Positions 12,241 to 24,374 of a stretch of DNA of 64,000 nucleotides are shown here, piece by piece; the stretch's first letter is position 1, and every line of letters begins with the position of its first letter. The stretch is from Conus ventricosus. Taxonomy: Eukaryota; Mollusca; Gastropoda; Neogastropoda; Conidae. Position numbers and translations under genes: made by a program. Under the pieces are notes generated by a model, which was not told where the DNA came from, did not search any database, and saw only the letters and a list, made by a program, of their open reading frames with translations. The stretch is taken from the NCBI GenBank assembly GCA_018398815.1, contig CM031620.1, forward strand, positions 68,759,516 to 68,823,515. Reading direction: 5' to 3'.

Positions 12241-12975
12241 AGATTGGTGGCGGTCCCCAAGGAAGGAATGCCCACTAACGCTGGCTTCTGGACTATTGTT
12301 GTCATCAGTAGGAGCTCAGTAGATGGTGTCCTGTGCATGTTGGACTGAGTACCAGTGATGGAACAGCCAGCAGTGCAGTGTTTCTTCTGCATCAGAGCAC
12401 TGCTGCAGAGAAAGCTCCACAGAGAATGAAAAGCTGGTCTGCAGATCAGTGAAGGAAGTGAAGAAAGGACGTGTCCAGTGTAGCTGAAGGTTGCCCAGTA
12501 TGGGGGCATCGTGGATTGAAAGGCAGACTGTGGGAACGCCATGTAGTTTGGGGGATGTGCATGCAGGCTTCACTGAGTGAAGTTGTTTGAAGGGTCTTCT
12601 GTTTGGTGAAGCTGGGCTTTTGTTGTGTGTGTCCAGTGTTCAGTGTTCATTGATGTTCCGTAGTTTGTGACATGGTGGAGACAGTTGCTGCTCCCAGCAA
12701 AACTGTGTGGGCTAAATGTTCATCTCCCAGAGGAATGGGACGTTGGAGATATTGATCAGCCTGAAGCATTTCCCTCTTGTGAATGATGCATTTACAGAAG
12801 AGCCTCAAGATCCGATGTTATTTGTCCATCCTGAATGTTTTCACTTGGTATCATTTTCTCATGCCTGCTGACTGTTGTCGCTGTTGCTCATTTTTCTTAT
12901 ATTTGTTTTGTTGTCTACTTGTGAGTCATGTGTTGCTTTTATTTTAGTTCTGTGGGTATTTTTGTGTTGTTTTAG

Positions 12976-13078
12976 TTTTCCAGAAATTCTGTTCTTCCGC
13001 GACACTCAGATGCAAGACGCACTTACTGATGTTCTTTTCTACTATTGTCGTGAACATGAAAATATTTCTTATAAGCAG
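12976..13078 (+). CDS. TBC1D5: TBC1D5 alternative exon B (glutamine-finger segment)
   Basis: The exon follows gttttag and ends before gtcagt. It is 103 bp: one base completing the upstream codon, then 34 codons from FPEILFFRDTQMQD to ENISYKQ. This is the version closest to vertebrate TBC1D5 (RTFPE, LTDVLFYYxRE, YKQ then GMHELLAP). The YKQ is the glutamine finger. It joins in phase 0 to the exon at 15749. Joining exon A and exon B together would shift the frame and reach a TGA inside exon B, so double inclusion would be non-productive. About 8 kb of repeats separates it from exon A. Confidence 0.87.
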
Positions 13079-13191
13079 GTCAGTAGCTAGTTTTCTTTGT
13101 GTGTTTCTTTTTTAATGTTGTTCCGTCTGTCTGATCTGTGTGTTTTGTTTCACTGTTTTCCCTCTAGAGAGACATATATTTGCATGCTACA

Positions 13192-13902
13192 TGTAAGCTT
13201 TTTGTACTCCCAGTTCTTGTAGAACAGGGAGTACTTTAGAATGGGAATGAAGAAATGCTGTCTGTGGTTCTGTCTGTCTGTCTGTCTGTCTGTGTGTCCG
13301 TGGTCAAAATGTGTTCCACTCGCTCCAGACAAAACTACTTGGCCAATCTTTCTGAAAATTTGTAGGTATGTTCATTATGGGCCATGGATGATGCCCGATG
13401 TTTTAGTTTACTACTATAGCTGTTACTAATGGCTGTAACGGCCTATAACGGTTTTTCTTCTTTATGGAATATCTGAGAAAGTACTTGGCCAATTTATAAG
13501 TGGTTTGGATGATCTCGTGACAAATCGGAGCCTCTGTCCATATGAAGTGATGTAGTGCTGAAAAAAAAACCGTGTTATTCTGCCATTATTTCTTATATAT
13601 AGGTGGATTTTAATTAAATTTGGTATATAGAAAGGTTATCACACACAAATGGTACTTTCTATATAGTGTTTCAAAATTTGACCGTTAAAAACCGTTATTC
13701 TTGACATATTGTCCGATTTGGATGAAATTTGGTATGTACACAGGCTTTAGCCCAGTGAGGACTAAAATACCAGTTTCAAAAGTGTACATCAGTTAAATAA
13801 CCGTTAAAACCGTTATTTTGCCTTTATTTCTTATCTCACAAAGCACTTGGCCGATTTATAAGCGGTTTGGAAAACTGGGAGTAGGTTTATATGCTTCGCA
13901 TC
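13192..13902. mobile_element. MITE-like element with terminal inverted repeats
   Basis: tactcccagtt at 13205-13215 is the exact inverse of aactgggagta at 13873-13883, and imperfect pairing continues outward (aagcttt against atgcttc). The interior holds diverged direct repeats: cttggccaatttataagtgg near 13483 and cttggccgatttataagcgg near 13848, plus repeated 'accgtta' blocks and a (TGTC)n run. There is no coding capacity. It begins about 110 bp after exon B. Family unknown. Confidence 0.5.
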
Positions 13903-14081
13903 TTGTTTTATATTGAAGATCATCAGATGGTCCATAATTGTGAATTCTTGTTGTTATGTTTACATTTGCATGTTCGGCATTGCTTTGAATTGATGATGAT
14001 TGTATGTGTTCAGTTAATTGTGGGAGTTAGTATGCATGGTGTGACTAGGCAAATGATACACAGTGTTTGCTTGTTTTATTC

Positions 14082-14083
<2 letters not shown>

Positions 14084-14159
<76 letters not shown>

Positions 14160-14176
14160 GATTGATTGATTGATTT
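14084..14176. repeat. (AG)n then (GATT)n microsatellite
   Basis: Pure AG dinucleotides to about 14151, followed by gattgattgattgattgatt. The flanking 13905-14083 and 14180-14630 show no feature. Confidence 0.95.
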
Positions 14177-14636
14177 CATGAGTGTTTTTTGATCATGTTG
14201 GAACTTTGTGGTTGCAATAATGCCCCAATTGATGTGATTAACAGGTGAATGTATGTGTTTGAAATTACAGTCATAAAGTAAGCTGTGCTGCTACTAATTT
14301 CCATGTATGCATGGGTACAAATACATGCACTTTCTCTGATTTTATTCAACAGGGTAGAATTATAGGGGGCTTTTGCTGATGAAGTTAGATACATGAGAAT
14401 GTCACCGATTTGTACTGTGTCAAGTGGTATTGTGGACGAATGTGTGGAGGTCAGAAGCCATTGTAAAACTTTTTTTGTTGCCCCCTGGACATGTTTAGCC
14501 ATTATCTGGTGGCTATACACAGTCCATGATGATTGTGCAGGCAGGGTTAATATAATTAATGTTGAGAATATTTTGTTTTGTTTTTAAAGTGGCTCATGCA
14601 GTTAAGATGTTTTATTCTTAAATCCTAGCAAACCTT

Positions 14637-15058
14637 ATGTTGATGAAATGAAGATAATACATAAAGGTAAAAATAGATGATGAAATGAAGATAGTGAACA
14701 AAGGTAAAAATAGATGATGAAATGAAGATAGTACACAAAGGTAAAAGTAGATGATGAAATGAAGATAGAGTACACAGAGGTAAAAATAGATGATGAAATG
14801 AAGATAGTGCACAAAGGTAAAAATAGATGATGAAATGAAGATAGAGTACACAAAGGTAAAAGTGGATGATGACATGAAGATAGTGCACAAAAGGTAAAAG
14901 TAGATGATGACATGAAGATAGTGCACAAAAGGTAAAAGTAGATGATGAAATGAAGATAGTGCACAAAAGGTAAAAATAGATGATGAAATGAAGATAGAGT
15001 ACACAAAGGTAAAAGTAGATGATGACATGAAGATAGTGCACAAAAGGTAAAAGTAGAT
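14637..15058. repeat. Minisatellite of about 37-40 bp, about 11 copies
   Basis: Units share gatgatgaaatgaagatag followed by tgcacaaaggtaaaa, with length variants (agtacacaaagg versus gcacaaaagg). Confidence 0.93.
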
Positions 15059-15267
15059 GCAGAAGCACAGCATTTCAGTGGTAGAAACCTTCTTTGAGGT
15101 GGCACTTACTGTGACAAATAATGATACAAATTTTGATGTCAGGTTTTCAAAGAGAGGTCAGTCACTCTGATCTCATTTTTGATATCTGAAGTTACTTATG
15201 AAGGAAAATATCCCACTTTATTTACTGAGATTAATGGTGCAAGAGATTAAGTGGTTTGCTGTCAGAT

Positions 15268-15329
<62 letters not shown>
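15268..15329. repeat. (AG)n microsatellite
   Basis: An almost pure AG run interrupted once by 'gga'. AG-rich degenerate sequence continues to about 15680. Confidence 0.93.
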
Positions 15330-15331
<2 letters not shown>

Positions 15332-15748
15332 TATGTCAGTTTGTGGTGATCTGATGAGGAGAAAGAATGAGGAGTTAGCGTGTGGTAGTCGTGTTAGCAG
15401 AACCACTAGTTACATCAGAGTATGAAATGGTTTGAGGGGAGATAATAGTTGTAGTCTTGTTAGCAGAAACAGTAGCGAAATGTTATGAGGACAGAGAATA
15501 GCGTGTCAGAGTGTGATGCTAAGCTTACTTAGAAGAGAGCAAGTAGTTTCGTCAGAATATGACAGTCTCATGAGAGGAGAATGTCCCTGTCAGAAAACAA
15601 TAACCACATGAGGGAGAGAGAGAGTGACTGTCTCAGGGAGCCATAATTTGATGAGGAGAGAGATGAATATGATAATAAGCTTTTGAGTAGAGAACTGGTT
15701 GCCTAGACAAAGAGTGGGTGCTTGGTCAACCGTACTGATTGTTGGCAG

Positions 15749-15837
15749 GGCATGCATGAGTTACTGGCCCCCATCATCTTTGTCCTGCATTACGACCACC
15801 AGGCCTTCCTGCATGCCTCAGAGACTGACAATGTGCT
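15749..15837 (+). CDS. TBC1D5: TBC1D5 exon: GMHELLAP block
   Basis: The exon runs from a ggcag acceptor to ct|gtgagt. It encodes 29 codons plus two bases: GMHELLAPIIFVLHYDHQAF followed by LHASETDNV. This is one of the most conserved blocks of TBC1D5 and directly follows the YxQ motif in both alternative exons. The donor is followed within seven bases by a 16-bp tandem array (about 15844-16110). Confidence 0.9.
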
Positions 15838-15843
15838 GTGAGT

Positions 15844-16110
15844 ATGGCCTCTTCTGTCAATGACCTCTTCTGTCAATGGCCTCTTCTGTCAATGACCTCT
15901 TCTGTCAATGACCTCTTCTGTCAATGGCCTCTTCTGTCAATGACCTCTTCTGTCAATGACCTCTTCTGTCAATGGCCTCTTCTGTCAATGACCTCTTCTG
16001 TCAATGGCCTCTTCTGTCAATGGCCTCTTCTGTCAATGACCTCTTCTGTCAATGACCTCTTCTGTCAATGACCTCTTCTGTCAATGACCTCTTCTGTCAA
16101 TGACCTCTTC
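15844..16110. repeat. 16-bp minisatellite, about 17 copies, at a splice donor
   Basis: Units are gacctcttctgtcaat or ggcctcttctgtcaat. The array starts seven bases downstream of the 5' splice site after exon 15749-15837. Confidence 0.95.
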
Positions 16111-17935
16111 AGCGTAGCGGCAAGCATGGGGGAATAAACTCCCCCAGTGGAGGGTTTCACCCCCATGCAGTTCTTTTGCATACTGGGCATTTGCATGGAT
16201 TGGTACAAGTAAAATTCATGAAAATGAACAGTAAAGACCAGACATTTCTAAAGTAAAGATATTGTAACGATTGCATTGGCCCATCAAACTGCGCGTTTTC
16301 CAGGGTTTCGTTCCACTTTCCAGTAGTTCTTCATCTCTCATGCTGTGATATCATCCCCTTTTTTGCCACCACAGGGATGACTAATTTGAACAAAAGAAGG
16401 GTGATCCATAAAATATTTCAGAGAATTATCCATGGAGATGTGAAATAGTGGAATTGTAGGCAAGAGAACCTGGGGTAAATGAAGTCTCAGGAATAGCCGT
16501 CATGATCATCAGAATCGACAGTCAGACCCGTTACCCACACAATTTTGCCATATTTTGTACGTCTTTGGCAAAAATATGATGAATACAACAACCAACCAAC
16601 AATAACAGCAACAAAAATCAAGAGACAAACTTCTTGAGCAGTAATTGCACTTGCCACTTGCATAAAATTTTTGTTGTCTTGGTGCGCTTTGACTAAAGGG
16701 TGACAACTCTCACAGGTGAGATTGCACCTGGCTGTGCCCAAGTCTGAGAGTTTTCTGACACTGTGGAACAAGGGGGAAACAGGTCCTGAAATTGAAAAGA
16801 AAAAAAAAGACTGGCGGGAAAGCATGAATTGATGTCAAAGTATACTGATGAATCAGGTTTCAAAGTTATGTATATTGGGAGAAACTATTTCTTCTGTAGT
16901 TACTGGGAGAGTCCACTAGCTGAGCTTTACCCTCTGTTATGTCGTAGTACAACTAGTACTTACACACACACAGTCTTATTAAAAAAATTGGAAGATGTGT
17001 ATTCATACTTTGTAGAAAATACGCTCATTTTAATTGAAAAGTACACCAGTAATAATTTTGCGATAAACGCCTGAATATTGATGTCTGAGCCTAAAGTTTG
17101 AAGCAGCTTAGTAGCTTCACTAAAGTTTTAGTGACAGTTTCTGTTTATTTGTTCTTTGTTTAAGCTTGCAGCACTTTTTTTGATGCTTGTAGCAAAAGTT
17201 AGGGTCATCTCCAATACACTGAAGCCTGACATATCCACCAGAACATCACCGTGAGGATGACCTTAATTCTTTGGTAGTCAGACAAGTGGAGCAAGCCATT
17301 TAGTTTCACAAACCAAAAGTACAGAATCATACTTGATTGTTTTACTTTGAGAACAGCGGTCCCACAATCACTGTACTTTGTATGGAGTGAGGTAAACCTT
17401 TGACATCAGATAACAGCGGCTTGCCACTCACTCATTTGTCGCTTTGCCAATGATTAAGGATTTGAGTCATGGTAAGGCTTTGTAGGAGCTGACATCAGAA
17501 CCAGAGCACACAGCGTTCCTGTGTGAAGCTGGCAGTGCTGGATGTCCTCTGGTGGGAGACCTCACAGTCACCTTAGATTGATGGACTGCTGGATGTCAGT
17601 GGTGTAGCATATCATTTTTTTTTCTTACTTCTGTCGTTTCTTGATTTATTTTGGAGCAGTAGGATGTATCAGGTTTTCATGTTGTTGCTGGTTATGTTTG
17701 AAAACGCAGAACTCACAATGACACAACAGCAATCCTGATGTGGCTTTCATGGTCAGCTTTTGCTTTGAACAGCATGATTTGATTAGACAAATACATAACA
17801 GTGTACTATGCAAGTATGAGGAGAGTGAAGTATTTATGCATTAAACTGTATTATATTTTTTAATGTACATATGAAGTTTACTTGTTCTATAAAGATCTAT
17901 ATATACTATTTCAATATGAATGTATTTTACAGTTT
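16111..17935. other. Intron stretch with no recognised feature
   Basis: No exon, transposon or array could be supported here. Open frames are short and lack family signatures. Confidence 0.5.
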
Positions 17936-17939
17936 TGTT

Positions 17940-17982
17940 GTGTGTGTGTATGTTTTAAATAATGCATACTTATAATTCTGCA

Positions 17983-18014
<32 letters not shown>

Positions 18015-18133
18015 CACGCGTGTGCGCCATTGTGTGTGTAGATAATAAAAGACATGGTTTACATGTGAAATTGCATAATGAGATGCCTGTTTGAAAGGTG
18101 AAATTGCATAATGAGATGCCTGTTTGAAAGGTG
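17940..18133. repeat. GT run and a 33-bp direct duplication
   Basis: A GT-rich run at about 17938-18030 is followed by two copies of a 33-bp unit starting tgaaattgcataatgagatg (about 18066 and 18099). Confidence 0.85.
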
Positions 18134-18429
18134 TTCTTGTATGTTTATTGATGTAGTCATCTTGAGTAAACATGGCACCCGGTTACTGCAACATTGCTTC
18201 TGTCTCTTTCTCCTCTGTCTTTGCGGCTGTTCCAATAATTTGATCAGGACACACACTGTTGGCAAGTGAGTTCTCTCCCCTTGTTGAATGGTGTGACATT
18301 CATCTCTCATGTTTGATGCATGTTGGTTTCGTCGGTTGTTGTTCAATGGATAACGGTGTCTTGATAGCAGTCTGTCTTCAAGAAAGAAAAAAAAAGGTTA
18401 TCAGCAGAATTTTGAGTGACATCTGGTGT

Positions 18430-19050
18430 CCCTGTATTTTAAACTGAAGAATCCTAGATGCTGTTTGTTGTCCTTGCGTTTTAACTGCTGAATCCTAGAT
18501 GGCGCTGTTCCTGCATGTAAACTGCAGTGTCCATGATAACGTCAGCTGTCCCTCCATTTACACTGCACAATCTTCGGTGGTGTTTGTTATCCCTGCATTT
18601 GAACTACAGAGTCCTGGATGGTGTTTGTTGTCCTTGCATTTATATTGCAGAATTCTAGTTGCTGTTTGTTGTCTGCATTTGAACCACAGAATCCTAGATG
18701 GTGCTTGTTATCTTTGCATTAAAGCTTCAGAATACAAGATGGCGGTTGTTACCTATGCATCAAAAGTATAGAAGTCTCAATGGGAATTGTTGTCCTTGCA
18801 TTAAAGTTGCAGAAATTAAGATGGCATATGTTGTCCCTGCGTTTAAGCTTCATAATCCTAGACAGTATTCGTTGTTTCCCGTACTTTTAAACTGCTGAGT
18901 CCTGGCTATGTTAGAGTATGGTACAGATCTTGCGAGGAGACCTAGAGTGGCTGTATGATAAGAATGAAACCCACATGGCATTTGTTACTCCTGCATTTTA
19001 ACTTTAGAAACCCAGATGGTGTTTGTTGTTCCTGTATTTCCTGGTGAAAT
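18430..19050. repeat. Old, degenerate tandem repeat, period about 41 bp
   Basis: Variants of 'gaatcctagatggtgtttgt' + 'tgtccctgcatttaaactgca' recur about a dozen times with many substitutions. This is far more diverged than the other arrays in the window, so it is probably older. The following 19050-20395 shows nothing I can assign. Confidence 0.75.
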
Positions 19051-20400
19051 ATGGTTCACAACTTCCATTGACAGTAATGCAGAATATAGGAATTTGTTGT
19101 TTAGTTGTTTAAGTAATTCCTTTTTGTTAGGTCGAGTAAAATGTTGCCAGGGGGCCTAAAAATAAAAATGATGACCTGCAGGTCAAAGAAACTACATAGA
19201 CCAGAAGTGACTTTTTTGTATAAGCCATCCTTTGAAAATGATGATGATAATCGACAATTGTTATAACAGGCAGTTTTTGATCCTCCAGCTCCTAAGCTTT
19301 CTTTAACTAACATTTCGTAAATCTGGACTCCATGTATAATCTCAAAGCTGATTTTCAGGTTGTGGGCTGTCTGACACATTGCCATTCAAGTTTGAATCAA
19401 GTGCAAGTTCATCTGTTCAATGTACATGGCTTTTTGAGCTATTGTTCACAGTTCTTTTGGGCAAACAGTCACCCATATTTCACTTTTAGACATACTCAAC
19501 ACAAGTTGTGAAAAAGGTTGAAAAAAAAAAGAAATAAAGAAAGAAAAGAAAAGAGAAGAGAAAGAAATTTGTACAGCATAATTAAATCACTTTGCAAATG
19601 TTGGTCTCTTATACATCAGCCTCTGTCTTCAGATGGCACATCTAAATGCTGAAATCTTCCCAGATATCTTATATGGGATAAAACTGTAGAGTCGCTTTGA
19701 TGGTCAGAATTTGGGGGATCTGCAACAAAGGATGTTCAAGGCAGACTTCAGGCTGAGCACACTGCTCACATACAGAAAACAAGGAATCAGATACCTTTTT
19801 GGTGAATTCCTTGAAACAACATGTCAGAGAGACATCCTTTCCAATGTATCTCACGAGTAAACATCGGATTTTGAAATGGTTTTCGTCATCAGAAAGAGCA
19901 TAAAAAATACATTTACATCCTGTAAAAACTAGACATGCCCCATCTATGATAAGTTACCCATTTCGTGGTGTAAAGGTCATATTCTAGAGAGCGGGTAAAA
20001 CACAGAGGAAGAGAGAGATGGGGGAAGAAAGAGAGAGAGGGGAGAGAGAGTGTGTGCATGCATACTTGATCTGTATTGTTGTGTATTGATATAAAGTTAC
20101 AGTGCCTTAAGTAAAGAACTGTCATCAGACTTCACGTGGCTGCCTTTGACCAGTTATAAAACTGCATTGTTGTGATATTTGTGTATCCTGTCAGTGCTGT
20201 TTTTGAGTCTGCACACCAATGGAGTGTGTATGCTTCTGTCTGTGACCAATGTCCATCTGCACAGGCATCAGAAACACATTATGACAGCACTTCTGCGTTG
20301 TGTTTTTTTACAACACAGGTCAGTTTGTCAACTCCAGTTACCTTTTAGAAGGGAAAACAATCAGTACTACTCACTTTGTCCATGTGTCACATATGGCATG

Positions 20401-20950
20401 CTACAGCAGTGCACTGTGTCCTCTGATGGGTTACTGCGTGGTGACATGCTCTGCATGGTGACATGCCCTTTGTGGGCTACAGCAGTGCACTGTGTCCTCT
20501 GATGGGTTACCACATGGTGACATGCCCTTTGTGGGCTACAGCAGTGCACTGTGTCCTCTGATGGGTTACCACATGGTGACATGCCCTTTGTGGGCTACAG
20601 CAGTGCACTGTGTCCTCTGATGGGTTACCACATGGTGACATGCTCTTTGTGGGCTACAGCAGTGCACTGTGTCCTCTGATGGGTTACCACATGGTGACAT
20701 GCCCTTTGTGGGCTACAGCAGTGCACTCTGTCCTCTGATGGGTTACCACATGGTGACATGCTCTTTGTGGGCTACAGCAGTGCACTCTGTCCTCTGATGG
20801 GTTACCACATGGTGACATGCTCTTTGTGGGCTAAGCAGTGCACTCTGTCCTCTGATGGGTTACCACATGGTGACATGCTCTTTGTGGGCTGCAGCAGTGC
20901 ACTGTGTCCTCTGATGGGTTACCACATGGTGACATGCTCTTTATGGGCTG
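20401..20950. repeat. 59-bp minisatellite, about 9 copies
   Basis: Units begin ctacagcagtgcactgtgtc at 59-bp spacing (20477, 20536 and on). The first spacing is longer because of an extra block. Confidence 0.95.
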
Positions 20951-23100
20951 CAGGAGCTTGACAGGATGAGTGGCTAATTCTGGGGAAACTTAGAATGAAC
21001 AGAGTGGAAGTAATTTTGCTTAGAGGGCAGGCAAGGAGGATCATCTCCTCCAAAGGAATTGTAGGATACTTCAGTGCACCTTGTTTTGTACAGCTGAGGA
21101 TCAGTGATCAGTGCCAATGCAAAGAGATTTTGCTCTGGAACTCGAAGAGCAGTGTTTGTGCACTTTTATGTTTCAATCGATATTCAGATACTGAAGTCTA
21201 GAGGATTAAGTGTTGCTCTTCCACATCACTTTTAAACTATCACAACAGAGTGTGGGCAATAGAGGTATCAATGCTGATTCAGCTAGTGCTTAATTTACCA
21301 TGTAGGGATTTTTGTGTCCCTCTGTGTGTGTCTTTGTGTTCTGTGCTGTGGTGTGTCGTGCATGTATTTGTATTTGCATGTGCATGTGTGTGATGTCTGT
21401 GTGTGAGTGACCCATGTTTTTTAAACAGTTGTCTCCTACTCCCTCCAGTTTTGGACAAGGAACTGTGATTTGTTGTTTTTCTATTGTGCATAGTATACTA
21501 ACGTTTCATTTTGTTTATTTCATAAAAGAAAAAAGGAGAATCAACTTCAATTTTTTGTAATGTGTGTGGTTATGATTACAGAATAGTTTTTTTGTTGTTG
21601 TAATATGTGTGATTATGATTACAGAATAATATTTGAAATGTTAGTGTAAGCTAACTGCCACCTTAATTGGAATATTCATTGCAATTTGTTTGATAACTAC
21701 TTTGGTTCTGTCTGGCGTTGTTGTTAGTGCAGTGGTTATGTTGCTTTGACTTCAGTAATTTGGCTTGCACTGAGTCTGTTGGCCTGTGAATCTTGATGTA
21801 ACAGCTCTGAGTTTGCTAGTTTCACAGCATTAGGAGTTTAAAGGAGATTTAAGACATGGGAATTGGACTAAAGGGTTTAATTAACAGATAATCATCTCTC
21901 TCAATCTTTTTTTGATGAATGTATTTTGAATGCTTGAAACCTTTGGGGAAAAAAATTCTCAGCTGTTGGTTATAGTGTGGAATCCTTCATGATTCAAGTT
22001 TATGTTTTTAATTCTCAGTATCAAACGATCTTTTTAGAGCTGACTGTAATACAACCAAATAGTATTGCTCTCAGAAGATATTTCAGATCACTAAAGAAAC
22101 ACTTTACCTCATAGAGTATTAGAGACATTATGTTGCAAACTGTTTGCACATACACTGCCAAGGCTGCTGCATGTTAAAAAAGAAATGCTGTCCCCAGACT
22201 ACTTTAAGAAAACTCTTTCTCAAATTTCCTCTGTTTTCAAAGAGAGTGTTCTCCGTGTGTTGTTTTAAAACTCCATAGCCTCTTTTTGAAGAAGCTTAGG
22301 CAGATATTTGGTAAACCTTACCATGTCCCTTTTAGAAGCTCTCTTACAGATGGTCAAGTCTCTTCTTGTACCAGTTCTGTCATCAGCAGTCAAAGTGATA
22401 TACCTACCACTACTGACCAAAGGTGTATTATTTCGCCATGAAAATGCACCTGCACCTACATCAGCTGTTGCACTAGCAACAATTCATTTGAGGTCGTGGA
22501 ACTCCTTTGGTCAGGTTCCATATTCTCTAGATCTGTTATCCTCAGAAGACAGTCTCTGTTCAAGTTAGAAAATAACTGACATGGAGATATTTTGCATATG
22601 ATGAAGATGTCAAGGCTGCAAGAGAGGTTCCTGAGCATGCAACACACACTTTGTTTCATTCTTATAGAGGTCCAGGCCCTGCAGAGCTGCTTGGTGAAGT
22701 GTGTTGAGTTGGGATGGCAGAGAGGGAGGGGCTGGGGTTGACTATGTTAGAAAAAGAGCAGGTAAAAAAAAAACAACATCTTGACACTCACTTCATAGAA
22801 GGAGACTACAAAGTTTTAAACAATCTTGGTATTGGAGTTTTTTTTTAGTTTTTTTTTATAGGGTATTTTCCATCCAATGCAGTCTGTAGAATTTGTAGCT
22901 TTCCACTGCAATATCATAATGAGAGCGTCTCTGGAAGTAAAATGACCCCCTTTTCCAGATTGGATATTTTTAATCCTTTATGATGTTTTTGTTGTTGTAA
23001 TTTGCAAGACAATCAAAGGTGATCTTATGGTGGGTGCTGATATTTTTGACTGTGATTTCTTCGCCATTGTCCTGATGTCACTTCTAGTGTGTGGGAAAGC
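20951..23100. other. Intron stretch with no recognised feature
   Basis: No exon, transposon or array could be supported. A short 'atgtgtgtggttatgattacagaata' type duplication is present near 21560-21630. Confidence 0.5.
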
Positions 23101-23325
23101 TGAAACATGTTGATGGTTTCATTTCATAGAGTTGATGTTTGTTTGTTTGTTCTTGTTAAAGGCCACTCCTCAACTGAAACATGTCGATGGCTTCATTTCA
23201 TAGAGTTGATGTTTGTTTGTTTGTTCTTGTTAAAGGCCACTCCTCAACTGAAACATGCCGATGGCTTCATTTCATTGAGTTGATATTTGTTTGTTTGTTC
23301 TTGTTAAAGGCCACTCATTAAGGAC
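23101..23325. repeat. 74-bp repeat, 3 copies, containing a 3' splice site
   Basis: Copies start tgaaacatg at 23101, 23175 and 23249. Each contains ttgttcttgttaaaggccac, which is the pyrimidine tract, AG acceptor and exon start of the TBC1D5 exon at 23310. The first two copies continue tcctcaac; the third continues into the exon. Confidence 0.9.
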
Positions 23326-23360
23326 ATGCTGGATCCCCGGTATCTGGAACATGATGCATA
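23310..23360 (+). CDS. TBC1D5: TBC1D5 small exon: PRYLEHDA block
   Basis: A 51-bp exon runs from a gttaaag acceptor to ata|gtgagt. It encodes one base, then PLIKDMLDPRYLEHDA, then 'ta'. The family has NPEYLEHDAY at this place. The phases join correctly to 15749-15837 upstream and 25178-25247 downstream. The acceptor and the first seven bases of the exon are present three times in tandem, as part of a 74-bp repeat. Only the last copy continues into this exon. Confidence 0.85.
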
Positions 23361-23696
23361 GTGAGTATCTGTGCATTGTCTGCCAGTTGCTGCTGCTTCT
23401 TTTTGTCAGTCTGCGTTTTCCTGTTTGTCTCGCATGCTTTTAACATGTCTCTGTTGTTCTGTCATTTTATTTGTCATTTTGTTTGTCTCTATGTTTCTGA
23501 AGTTTGTTGCAGAGCAAGTATTTATCCTCCACCTGTCTGTGTTGGTCTTTCTTGTCCATGATTGTTTGTCTCATTGTGTTTCTGAAAATAGACACCTCAT
23601 TAGTGTCTTTTCTTTGCCTGTCTTTATGCATCTTTCTCCACTTTGATTCTTTTTAATATAGTCTTTGAAAAAGATTTTAGTTCTGCATCCGCCAAA

Positions 23697-23886
23697 ACAT
23701 GAACAAACGAATCACAAGACAAAACATGAACAAACGAATCACAAGACAAAACATGAACAAACGAATCACAAGACAAAACATGAACAAACGAATCACAAGA
23801 CAAAACATGAACAAACGAATCACAAGACAAAACATGAACAAACGAATCACAAGACAAAACATGAACAAACGAATCACAAGACAAAA
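23697..23886. repeat. 27-bp minisatellite, 7 copies
   Basis: Units are acatgaacaaacgaatcaca + agacaaa. The array leads straight into the dispersed motif at 23880 and appears to be an expansion of that element's own 'cacaagacaaaaca' end. Confidence 0.95.
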
Positions 23887-24010
23887 CACGACGCGTTTGA
23901 CCTCTTAGGTCTTCTTCAGGCAAGATAAACAACACTCAGGACAACGAAAATGGAGAACGAGCATCACTTATTTCATTCTGTTTGGCCAAGATGGGGGTTT
24001 GAATGAAAAC
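23880..24010 (-). mobile_element. Second fragment of the CCTGAAGAAGACC dispersed repeat
   Basis: On the - strand this contains cctgaagaagacctaagagg, then acgcgtcgtgttttgtcttg. Its flank resembles that of the copy at 12.1 kb (ataaacaacactcagg, ggccaagatgggg). Confidence 0.65.
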
Positions 24011-24246
24011 GAGGCCATTCAGGAAGGAGACAGTGCTTTATGGGTTAAGTGGCTGCTTCACCTGCAGGCTGTTTGGTCACAGATGGAGAATGATGTTTAG
24101 TAGTGCATACAGCATTTTTGCATAGTTGCTGAATAAGTTAACAGACAAAAGGAAAAGACCTATGGCACTGACAGTGAGATGCCCTGAAAAAGGCAAAGAC
24201 AAGACGGTCTGTCAGGGTTTTATCAGAAGCTTACTACTTTTTGTTT

Positions 24247-24374
24247 ATCACTCAAAGGACTGGCTGATCCCAACATGCATAATGCAAGCTGTCACCCCTT
24301 CCTCGCCCCTATCACTCAAAGGACTGGCTGATCCTAACATGCATAATGCAAGCTGTCACCCTTCCTCGCCCCTC
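24247..24374. repeat. 64-bp direct duplication
   Basis: A segment starting atcactcaaaggactggctg occurs at 24247 and 24311, nearly identical. Confidence 0.9.

Noticed and set aside
16487..16825. A 112-codon - strand frame with a hydrophobic segment
   Set aside because: No recognisable family, no splice or promoter context, and it overlaps simple intronic sequence.
22308..22568. An 86-codon + frame as a possible TBC1D5 exon
   Set aside because: It has no similarity to the family, no phase fit between the neighbouring exons, and those exons already join correctly without it.
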